Part shown: in pieces, positions 1-6,103 of the stretch
Position numbering within the stretch: position 1 is the stretch's first letter
How the letters are laid out: every line of letters starts with the position of its first letter
DNA from: Chitinophagaceae bacterium
GTDB taxonomy: Bacteria; Bacteroidota; Bacteroidia; Chitinophagales; Chitinophagaceae
Reading direction: 5' to 3'
NCBI GenBank assembly: GCA_003167015.1
Contig: PMUF01000125.1
Location: 6,058-12,647, forward strand
DNA length: 6,590 nt
The notes under the pieces: generated by a model
Database searches by the model: none
What the model saw: the letters and a program-made list of their open reading frames with translations, nothing else
Told to the model about the DNA's origin: nothing
Translations under genes and position numbers: made by a program

Positions 1-41
1 AAATTGTTTTAGGTCCAAGTGGAACGAAAATAACGGGCGGC

Positions 42-73
42 TTAAGATATTGTTCCTGTTAGAACTTTCTTAA
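42..73 (-). terminator. Bulged hairpin downstream of the OstA gene, weak terminator candidate
   Basis: TTAAGA (42-47) pairs with TCTTAA (68-73), and inside it GTTC (52-55) pairs with GAAC (62-65) around a 6-nt loop. This gives an interrupted stem starting 18 nt after the OstA stop codon. No uninterrupted T-tract follows on the minus strand, so termination here is uncertain. The remainder of 1-90 shows no gene or other feature. Confidence 0.25.
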
Positions 74-90
74 AATCAGCTTTCCCGGAA

Positions 91-2772
91 TTACGGATGC
101 TTTTTGGGTGTCGGTGGTGGTTTGACGATCGGTATGGATGGGATAGGCGCTTTTTGCGAGGGTGCAGATTGAATGGCCTCTCTTTCCGCCTCTTCAAATT
201 CCTGGTCCGCATTGGGATTTTTGATAGACTCGAAGAGTTCCTGTTTGGACTTAGGACGTCGTTTCTCCTGCCACTTAAACCCGCGCAGGACCATTTCGTC
301 GAAATTGACCTTGTGCATGGGGATCACCGAGCCTTCGGCGTCACTGCGGAGCACGACCCTGTTCAATTCCTTGCCTTTGGGTTTTCCCGCCGAGTCCAAT
401 GCCACGTTTCCGGCAGAATCCATTTTGGGGGCAAAGACCATATCGATGACGTCGGCGTGTGAATGGTTGACGCCCGAGTAAGCCTTGTCATCGCCCTGCA
501 TATAATAGATGCTTTCCGCATTGCCTTTGGCGCGGATATAATGGATGTCCCCATTCTCGAAATAGCAGTTGATGGTAGTGCCTTTGAGCTGATTATAGAA
601 ATTCCTGGCCACCTTGTTGATGGCCAGCGCGCTCTCGAAGACATATAGCCGGTCGGCCTTTTTATTCTTGGTATAGACGTACATGGTATCGCCGGTGATC
701 TGGTAGTTGCCGCTGCCCCAGGCAACAGGATTGTAGTACAGCCGGAAAATGGAATCCTTCGCTGAATAATACAGGCTGTCGGATACCGCCTGCAGGGAAT
801 CCGAGAAGATCCGGACGTGATGGTATCCAATGATATATCGCAGCGTGCTGTCTGTCGGCGGCAGATGGGCGATGCTATCGGCATAGGCCTTTTCGGCCAC
901 CTCCTCCCGGATGCTGTCCTGGGCTCGTCGCAGGGCAAAGCTGTCTATGGGTATCGGCAGTCCATGCCCGGTCAGCGTACTGTCCCTCCATCCTCCATGT
1001 TTAAGGCTATCGGCCAGTTTGAGGATCCGCACCGTATCCCCCCGTGCCAGGGTTCGGGCGATCAGGCTATCGGTCTCCGCTGCCCGCTTTATACTATCTG
1101 CCACTTCGCGGATCCTGGCTTTGGCGGCAAAGCCGGCCCGTCGGACACTGTCGATGGCATCCCGTTGTCGTTGTTTTGCCGCCTTTGCCGCGGCTTTGAC
1201 ACTATCCCTCGCGGCCTTTATTTTCATTTTGGCGTCGTACCGGGCGTCGTCGATGCTGTCCTTGTGGGCCCTGATCTTCTTTTCGATGCTATCTTTCACC
1301 GCCTGGATCCGCGCCTTCACGCTGTCCGATTCGGCCGTGATGAGCGCTTTCTCCAGTCGTTCGCGTTTCTTGCCCGTCACGGCAGTTTTCGCAGCGGTAT
1401 CCGCCAGTTGCGCGCGGATCTTCATTGGCGCCGAGCTGTCTATTCGGACCGGCGCCTTTTTCACTATCGTGTCCTGCGCTGCCAGCTGCGTCGTGTCCAG
1501 CCCCAGTTTTGCGAGGCTATCGGTGGTGAATCCCAGTCTGCGGAGGCTGTCGAGGCCCAGCCGGGCCAGGCTGTCGGCCATACCGGGTCCGAGGCTGTCG
1601 CTGCGGTCCCGGCCCTCAACGTCCATCGTGTCGAGGCCGTTGGCAGCTCTGACGGAATCCCGGTACCGTCTGGCCATGGCCACCCGGTGGAGGCTATCGG
1701 CCGAAATCTTTTCCAGGCTGTCGACATACAAGCGATGCAGGCTATCCTGGTGAGCCAGGATCTTCTGCTCTTTTTCGTAGTCCACGAGCCGGCGGGACAT
1801 CAGGGTGTCGGCTGTGACGTAAATGGAGTCCTTGTCCTGTTTGAGGATCAGCAGGGGCTGGCGAGTGGCCAGGAAAGTGTTTTTCTTCCGGTTGGAGATC
1901 ATAAACCCGCCCAGCAACCGGATGCCCTGCGCCGTGTCGCGGTAGTCAGCGTCGCCGGTGGCAGTGCTGATACCGGTGCTGTCGTCGATCTCCACTTTGT
2001 CACCGGTGATGATCTGGGAGCCGTCGGTGATGATGGGGCGGGTACCGAACTCAGCTTTCTTGTTCGCGAGATCGTAATAACCCGACCGCGTGTGTACCGT
2101 CCGATGGGTGGTGTCCTTGAACTGGATAAAGGTCTCGGTGATAAAGGTGGAGATCTGTGTCTGCGTATTATACAGGAGACTGTCGGCGGACAGATCGTAT
2201 TGCGGGTCCCGGAGAACGACATTATCCTTGAAATGAACGTCTTTGGTGTTTTCGAAGTAGACACCCCGGTCGCTGGTGAGGACCGATTCCTTGTTAACGA
2301 TCTTGCCTCCATGATTGTAGGTGCCGATCCGGGTGTTCATATCATAGTCCAGGTCCTGGGTTGTCAGGACACCTTTACCGTCGGTCAGGGTTACATTCCT
2401 ATCGAAGTGGACGAGCTTTTTATCCACCAGGTATTTCATGTAGTCCGAGTAGATATTGGTGGAGTCGTTGTCATTGATATGGACATGATCGAAGCATTCG
2501 ATGTAGTTTTCGTGGGGATTCATGACGAGGCTGTCGCAGTCGATCAGCGTCGTTTCCTGTTGGATCCTAACGTTACCGATGAGGATAGTGAGGCCAGTCA
2601 CCGAATCCACCTGTTTGAAGCTGTAACGATCCGCATTGAGGATCTTCACCTGCTTCATGCTATCGCTGCCAGGCGGTTGGATGGCTGTCTGCACCTGCGC
2701 CCGGGCAGGCAGGGTCAGCAAAAGGCTGCAGACGAATAATCCTGCTACACAGGCCAAAAGCCTTCTTTTCAT
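91..2772 (-). CDS. OstA/LptA-like periplasmic protein with long DS-rich insert
   Basis: An 893-residue protein, probably exported to the periplasm, where OstA/LptA-fold proteins form beta-strand bridges that carry lipopolysaccharide to the outer membrane. Residues 1-25 are a classic signal peptide (MKRR, hydrophobic core, cleavage after ARA before Q26). Residues about 40-325 are a run of short beta-repeats of the type 'D.a.Y......A...GnV.l.D', as in OstA domains. Residues about 340-645 are a charged linker with 22 Asp-Ser dipeptides. Residues about 645-835 return to OstA-like beta sequence (IIGYHHVRIFSDSLQAVSDS, YNPVAW, GDTMYVYTKNKK, RAKGNAESIYY, GFKWQEKRRPKSK), which I recognise as typical of Bacteroidota 'OstA-like protein'. 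The end (about 856-893) is acidic and then Pro/Lys-rich. The gene starts 7 nt after the mlaD stop, so the two are probably one operon. The start ATG is the one directly before the signal peptide. The exact cargo is inferred, and this protein need not be the functional LptA. Confidence 0.88.
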   Translation of the reverse strand: MKRRLLACVAGLFVCSLLLTLPARAQVQTAIQPPGSDSMKQVKILNADRYSFKQVDSVTGLTILIGNVRIQQETTLIDCDSLVMNPHENYIECFDHVHINDNDSTNIYSDYMKYLVDKKLVHFDRNVTLTDGKGVLTTQDLDYDMNTRIGTYNHGGKIVNKESVLTSDRGVYFENTKDVHFKDNVVLRDPQYDLSADSLLYNTQTQISTFITETFIQFKDTTHRTVHTRSGYYDLANKKAEFGTRPIITDGSQIITGDKVEIDDSTGISTATGDADYRDTAQGIRLLGGFMISNRKKNTFLATRQPLLILKQDKDSIYVTADTLMSRRLVDYEKEQKILAHQDSLHRLYVDSLEKISADSLHRVAMARRYRDSVRAANGLDTMDVEGRDRSDSLGPGMADSLARLGLDSLRRLGFTTDSLAKLGLDTTQLAAQDTIVKKAPVRIDSSAPMKIRAQLADTAAKTAVTGKKRERLEKALITAESDSVKARIQAVKDSIEKKIRAHKDSIDDARYDAKMKIKAARDSVKAAAKAAKQRQRDAIDSVRRAGFAAKARIREVADSIKRAAETDSLIARTLARGDTVRILKLADSLKHGGWRDSTLTGHGLPIPIDSFALRRAQDSIREEVAEKAYADSIAHLPPTDSTLRYIIGYHHVRIFSDSLQAVSDSLYYSAKDSIFRLYYNPVAWGSGNYQITGDTMYVYTKNKKADRLYVFESALAINKVARNFYNQLKGTTINCYFENGDIHYIRAKGNAESIYYMQGDDKAYSGVNHSHADVIDMVFAPKMDSAGNVALDSAGKPKGKELNRVVLRSDAEGSVIPMHKVNFDEMVLRGFKWQEKRRPKSKQELFESIKNPNADQEFEEAEREAIQSAPSQKAPIPSIPIVKPPPTPKKHP
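838..1755 (-). repeat. Asp-Ser periodic low-complexity segment inside the OstA gene
   Basis: This stretch encodes OstA residues about 340-645. It contains 22 DS dipeptides, usually followed by L, I or V, in a background rich in Ala, Arg and Lys. Many DS units use GAC or GAT followed by AGC, so the plus strand shows a recurring 'ggctatcg' / 'ggctgtcg' core. In the middle (residues 483-569) the spacing between DS units is 11, 11, 18, 18, 18 and 9 residues, close to whole turns of an alpha-helix, so a long helix with one DS face is plausible. It is flanked on both sides by ordinary OstA beta-repeat sequence, so it looks like an expanded insert or linker. Confidence 0.8.
1471..1575 (-). repeat. 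Short tandem peptide repeat DSLxxLGL in the OstA linker
   Basis: Residues 400-434 of the OstA-like protein read as four consecutive related units of 8 to 10 residues: DSLARLGL, DSLRRLGFTT, DSLAKLGL and DTTQLAAQ. On the DNA the units share the core GA(C/T)AGCCT. This is the most regular part of the DS-rich segment and suggests local duplication by slippage or unequal recombination. The fourth unit is already degenerate. Confidence 0.65.
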
Positions 2773-2779
2773 CCGCGGT

Positions 2780-3775
2780 TTATTTATTAACGGGTTTTGA
2801 CGCTGAATCGGGCAGCGGCGCCATCAGCGGTCCGCTCTTATCTTTTTTGCCGAATACAGAGATATTCACATATCGTTTGGGATGCAGGCGAAGATCATCC
2901 AGCAGGGTGTTCATGCTGCGGGTGGTTGCTTCAAGGTTCTGGTACAGCCCTTTGTCGTTCATCAGCAGGCCTATCGATCCGTTATTGCTGTTCAGTTTGG
3001 CGACGACACCCTTCAATTCGTTAATGGTTGACTGCAGGCTGGCCACCGTTTCCGGTATCTTGGCAGCCGCCAGGTTGGAAGTCGTTTTTTCCACATTATC
3101 GAGGGTCTGGTTGATCTTGTCGTTATTTTTGGCCAGGTTGCCGGTGAATTCGTTCATGTGTTTCAGGGACTGTGCCAGTTGGCCGGTCTGGGCGTTCAGC
3201 AGGATCTGCATCTGGGCCGTCGTGCCGGCCAGGTTGCCCATGAGGGCGGCAAAATTATTCTTTAGCCGGGGGTCGAACATCGTCCCGATCTGCTCGACGA
3301 GAGAATCGAGGGAGGTCAGGGTTCCGCCTAGTTTGAGAATGACAGGGTTCACACTGGATTCCACCTGGGAGAAAAGGTTGGATTTCTGTTTGGTCAGCAG
3401 GGTATCTCCGTCGTTCAGGTAGTGGGTGTCGTCGCCTTTGTCGATGACGATGGAGGCCGAGGTGATCAAGCCGGAATTGATGACGCCGACGGAATTTTTG
3501 GGAATATGGACGTCTTTTTTCATGTTGATCGTCACTACGATACCCCGGCTGAGATCTTTGTCCGATGCGTTGATAGCTTCGACGCTGCCGACCTGCAATC
3601 CATCGATCACTACGGCATTGGACAATTCCATGCCTTCCACGTTGTCGAAGACGGCATATAATTTTTTGTTATGTTCGAACAGACTGCTGCCTTTCAGGAA
3701 ATTAAAGCCCAGGATCAGACCAGCGAGGGCGACGACTGCCAGGACGCCGATCTTGGTTTCATTAGCAATTTTCAT
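2780..3775 (-). CDS. mlaD: MlaD/MCE-family lipid transport protein
   Basis: A 331-residue MCE-domain protein of the MlaD type. MlaD proteins are anchored in the inner membrane and, with an MlaE permease and MlaF ATPase, shuttle phospholipids to or from the outer membrane. Residues about 8-27 form one N-terminal transmembrane helix (TKIGVLAVVALAGLILGF). Residues about 38-115 are the MCE domain, with the typical 'F.nv.Gm..sn.V.idGlqVGsV..I' start and the 'INSGLITSASIVIDKG' strand. Residues about 130-290 are a long helical tail rich in Asn, Gln, Thr and Leu, likely a coiled-coil or pore barrel. The end carries GLYQNLEATTRSMNTLLDDL and LHPKRYVNISVFGKK, characteristic of Bacteroidota MlaD proteins. 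It lies 7 nt upstream of the OstA gene, and the partner ATPase and permease are not in the window. The start is at the ATG just before the membrane anchor. The leader is A-rich without a Shine-Dalgarno sequence, as usual in this phylum. Transport direction cannot be read from sequence. Confidence 0.92.
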   Translation of the reverse strand: MKIANETKIGVLAVVALAGLILGFNFLKGSSLFEHNKKLYAVFDNVEGMELSNAVVIDGLQVGSVEAINASDKDLSRGIVVTINMKKDVHIPKNSVGVINSGLITSASIVIDKGDDTHYLNDGDTLLTKQKSNLFSQVESSVNPVILKLGGTLTSLDSLVEQIGTMFDPRLKNNFAALMGNLAGTTAQMQILLNAQTGQLAQSLKHMNEFTGNLAKNNDKINQTLDNVEKTTSNLAAAKIPETVASLQSTINELKGVVAKLNSNNGSIGLLMNDKGLYQNLEATTRSMNTLLDDLRLHPKRYVNISVFGKKDKSGPLMAPLPDSASKPVNK

Positions 3776-3809
3776 TTGGAGTTATTTGGGTTATTATCCA
3801 TCGGTAGCG

Positions 3810-3817
3810 CAAATGTA
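3810..3817 (-). promoter_or_regulatory. Candidate Bacteroidota -7 box for mlaD-ostA
   Basis: The minus strand reads TACATTTG here, an exact match to the Bacteroidota primary-sigma -7 consensus TAnnTTTG. It ends 35 nt before the mlaD ATG, giving a short leader of roughly 25-30 nt. I found no good -33 TTG at the expected 17-23 nt upstream; the nearest (plus-strand CAA at 3846-3848) is 28 nt away. The position suits a promoter for the mlaD-ostA pair, separate from the amidases, but a chance match is possible. Confidence 0.35.
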
Positions 3818-3912
3818 GGGAAATTGCGGGCTTATCTGTAGAAGACAACGTTAAAAGCCGGTCACCACTATGGTCCGGGGATGACCCTCCTCCGTCCGAA
3901 CCCTCCGATCCT

Positions 3913-3934
3913 GCTGATCCGAGGTCAGATCAGC
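3913..3934 (-). terminator. Stem-loop at the amidase B stop codon, possible weak terminator
   Basis: GCTGATC at 3913-3919 and GATCAGC at 3928-3934 form a perfect 7-bp stem with an 8-nt loop. The stem contains the TGA stop of amidase B. No T-tract follows on the minus strand, so it is not a canonical intrinsic terminator. It could attenuate read-through into mlaD, stabilise the 3' end of the amidase message, or be chance. The rest of the 154-nt gap from 3776 to 3929 shows no gene. Confidence 0.3.
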
Positions 3935-4988
3935 GTTGATTATTGGGATTGCTGTAAGTAGACTTGGGCACTTTTACGGGGGCATGGGTGGTCGTATCTG
4001 TCTCGGGCAGGGGGTGGCCTTCCAATGTAGCTTTATATCGCTTGAGTGCGCCCACGATATTGCGGACGATCTCATCCTGGCCGTCCTCGCTGTTCAGGTA
4101 TTTCTCTTCCTCCTCATTGCTGAGGAAGCCGGTTTCGAGCAATACGCTGGGCATGCCTGTGGCCTGCAATACGCGGATGCCTTCATCTCTCTGCAGTACG
4201 CCTTCGCTCTGCCGGCCGGCCTTGGTGAATTCATCTTCTGCGAGGGTGGCAAAAAGGGCGCTGTTGGCAAAATATTTTTGTTCGTAGAGCTGTGCCCGCA
4301 TTACCGCCTCCGGGGAACTGACGTCAAAGGCGGCGCTGTCGGCATTCGCTTCGCCGGAGCTGTCGGAGACCTCGTCTCCCCCACGTTCGTTGATAGCACT
4401 GCCTTTGAACCCGCTGCGGTCGGCCTTCCAGATAAAGGCTTCCGTGCCTTCACGGGTATGTTTGCCCGGGTAGCTGTCATAGATGGGCACGCGGTGCCTT
4501 TTTTTGCCCTTGCCTACATATTTATGACCGACGATCCGGTGCACTTCAAAAGGGCCGGCCGGGTGCCCGTCGTTGTCGCAGTGGATGGCAATGAACAGAT
4601 CTCCTTTTGATTTATTGGCCAGTTCGGCGCGATAGTTCAGGCCGGCTGCCAGTGCGCTGTGGTAGGTATAGCCCGGGGGAACGGTTGGCCCGATACCCGG
4701 CATGATGTCGGTGGTGCGGGTATACACGATCTTTATATTGGGAAATGCTTCCTGGATGGCCGCCCCCAGCTTGAGGGAAATGGCCAGGGCAACGTCCTTT
4801 TCCTTGGAGAACAGGCCGCTGGTGCCATTGTCGAACCCGCCGTGGCCCGGGTCAATAATAATGGTCCGGAGGGGCTGCTTTTGGGTCGGATGGCGAGCGT
4901 GGGGGTTTCCCGAATAAAATGAGGTCAGGGCGCAGAAGAGAGCGCCCGTCAATAGCATAAATAGGTGCTGGTGTTTCAATATTTTCAT
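3930..4988 (-). CDS. N-acetylmuramoyl-L-alanine amidase (Amidase_3), copy B
   Basis: A 352-residue zinc-dependent amidase that hydrolyses the amide bond between N-acetylmuramic acid and L-alanine in peptidoglycan. Residues 1 to about 28 are a signal sequence (MKILKHQHLFMLLTGALFCA), placing it in the periplasm. The Amidase_3 domain spans about 40-320. Expected zinc ligands are H49 (IIIDPGHGG), E63 (SKEKDV) and H136 (FIAIHCD); the expected catalytic glutamate is E285 (LLETGFLSN). All are present, so it should be active. Between H136 and E285 lie about 150 residues, including a basic stretch (GKGKKRHRVP, about 159-168) and a DS/EAN-rich acidic loop (about 204-220). Compared with copy A it has about 10 extra residues after IMPG (99-118) and a polar Thr/Pro C-terminal tail (about 330-352). 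It starts 14 nt after the copy A stop, probably in the same transcript, with a purine-rich AAAGACGAGA directly before the ATG. Confidence 0.93.
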   Translation of the reverse strand: MKILKHQHLFMLLTGALFCALTSFYSGNPHARHPTQKQPLRTIIIDPGHGGFDNGTSGLFSKEKDVALAISLKLGAAIQEAFPNIKIVYTRTTDIMPGIGPTVPPGYTYHSALAAGLNYRAELANKSKGDLFIAIHCDNDGHPAGPFEVHRIVGHKYVGKGKKRHRVPIYDSYPGKHTREGTEAFIWKADRSGFKGSAINERGGDEVSDSSGEANADSAAFDVSSPEAVMRAQLYEQKYFANSALFATLAEDEFTKAGRQSEGVLQRDEGIRVLQATGMPSVLLETGFLSNEEEEKYLNSEDGQDEIVRNIVGALKRYKATLEGHPLPETDTTTHAPVKVPKSTYSNPNNQR

Positions 4989-5002
4989 TCTCGTCTTTAT
5001 GA

Positions 5003-5935
5003 CTATCCCTTTCGGGAGGTGTTTCTGTTTTTTTCGATGGTATCCTTATAGCGCCGGAAGGCGTTGAGGATATTGCCGACGACCTGATTTTGTCCTCTTT
5101 TGCTGTTCAGGTACAACTCTTCCTCCTTGTTCGTCAGGAAGCCGGTCTCTATCAGTACGCTCGGCATGCCTGTCGCCTGCAGCACTCCGATCCCTACCTG
5201 CCGTTGCATCACTCCGCCACTGTGCCGGCCGGTCCCGGCGAATTCTCTTTCAACAAGGGTACCGAATAAGGCGCTGTTGGCAAAATATTTTTTCTCATAC
5301 AGCTGCCCACGCATCATGGCTTCCGGGGTCGTCATATCGAAAGCGCTGTTGTCGCTATCCCCCATATTCTCGCCATTACGCAGATTGATCGCATCGCCCT
5401 TGGGGGCACTGCGGTCGGCTTTCCAGATATAAGACTCCGTACCGGTCCGGGTATTCTTCACCCAATAGGTCACATAGACCGGCACTTTCTTTTTCTTCCT
5501 TCCTCTGCCGGTCATCTTATACCCGGTCAGCCGCTGGACGGGATAGTGTCCGGGCGGGTGTCCGTCGGAATTACAATGAATGCAGATGAAAAGATCTCCA
5601 TGCTGCTGATTGGCCAGTTCGGCCCTATAGCGGATACCGTCCTGGATAGATGTCTTATGACCCGGCATGATATCCGTCGTCCGGGTATATACAATTTTCA
5701 AATCAGGGAAGGCCTTCTGCAGCGCTTTTCCCAGCTTGAGGGATATCCCCAGCGTGACATCTTTTTCCTTGCTGAACAACCCACGGCATCCGGGATCGAA
5801 TCCCCCGTGGCCCGGATCTATAATGATGGTACGGAGTAAAGTCTTTTGCGAGGGCGGAGGCGGCAGGGGATACCAGGACGACAGACCCAGGAAGATTCCA
5901 CATAACGTTAACAAGGTGGCCGTCTTTTTGATCAT
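5003..5935 (-). CDS. N-acetylmuramoyl-L-alanine amidase (Amidase_3), copy A
   Basis: A 310-residue zinc amidase of peptidoglycan remodelling, paralogous to its downstream neighbour. I chose the ATG at 5935 because it begins a clean signal peptide (MIKKTATLLTLCGIFLGLSS, followed by WYPLPPPPS). The open frame extends 12 codons further to a GTG at 5971, but that would add MKIERIWQNIRT ahead of the signal peptide. AAGGA sits 2 nt before the chosen ATG, a spacing too short for a strong Shine-Dalgarno site. Expected zinc ligands are H43 (DPGHGG), E57 (SKEKDV) and H120 (FICIHCN); the catalytic glutamate is E263 (LIETGFLTN). The domain core matches copy B at 48 of 58 positions from RTIIIDPGHG to TDIMPG. 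A very basic stretch (GRGRKKKKVP, about 143-152) lies in the segment after the third zinc ligand. It is first in the minus-strand gene run and divergent from the LptD-like gene. Confidence 0.93.
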   Translation of the reverse strand: MIKKTATLLTLCGIFLGLSSWYPLPPPPSQKTLLRTIIIDPGHGGFDPGCRGLFSKEKDVTLGISLKLGKALQKAFPDLKIVYTRTTDIMPGHKTSIQDGIRYRAELANQQHGDLFICIHCNSDGHPPGHYPVQRLTGYKMTGRGRKKKKVPVYVTYWVKNTRTGTESYIWKADRSAPKGDAINLRNGENMGDSDNSAFDMTTPEAMMRGQLYEKKYFANSALFGTLVEREFAGTGRHSGGVMQRQVGIGVLQATGMPSVLIETGFLTNKEEELYLNSKRGQNQVVGNILNAFRRYKDTIEKNRNTSRKG

Positions 5936-6103
5936 AGTCCTTATATTTTGCCAAATCCTTTCAATCTTCACATAATCTTACACAATCGTATGGGAGTAAT
6001 GGCTATTTTTGTCACCGCACACAGGACTAAACAAGCATCCTGCAATTTTTAACAAACGAATAGAATATGGTACCCGGGGATCTAATCGTTGTTTAATAAA
6101 TGT
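5936..6103. other. Divergent intergenic region between amidase A and the LptD-like gene
   Basis: These 168 nt hold no gene and should carry promoters for both directions. It is AT-rich except for a GC-rich patch at 6069-6082. A plus-strand -7-like box is annotated separately. For the minus-strand amidases I see no TAnnTTTG match inside the region; the closest is TAATTTTG on the minus strand at 6121-6128, inside the LptD-like gene and lacking a -33 box. If the GTG start of amidase A is used, the gap shrinks to 132 nt. Confidence 0.7.
6004..6011 (+). promoter_or_regulatory. Candidate Bacteroidota -7 box for the LptD-like gene
   Basis: TATTTTTG matches TAnnTTTG exactly and lies 92 nt upstream of the ATG at 6104, implying an untranslated leader of roughly 85 nt. 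There is no TTG at 17-23 nt upstream, so only half of the promoter is supported. It is the only exact -7 match on the plus strand that I found in this intergenic region. Confidence 0.3.

Noticed and set aside
363..938. A 191-codon minus-strand frame within the OstA gene
   Set aside because: It is an out-of-frame reading of the conserved C-terminal part of OstA, rich in Arg, Pro, Ile and Ser, with no independent support.
911..1753. A 280-codon Ser/Arg/Leu-rich plus-strand frame
   Set aside because: It is a low-complexity shadow of the repetitive DS-coding stretch read in another frame, with no domain signature.
817..2739. A 640-codon open frame on the plus strand opposite the OstA gene
   Set aside because: It is antisense to a gene with a signal peptide and recognisable domains; its sequence has no recognisable family and its openness follows from the codon bias and DS-rich repeats of the real gene.
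6069..6082. GGTACCCGGGGATC, identical over 14 nt to part of the common pUC cloning site
   Set aside because: The match stops on both sides (flanks do not continue as vector sequence) and it lies in an otherwise normal intergenic region. It is most likely coincidence, though a read-level check of this spot would settle contamination.
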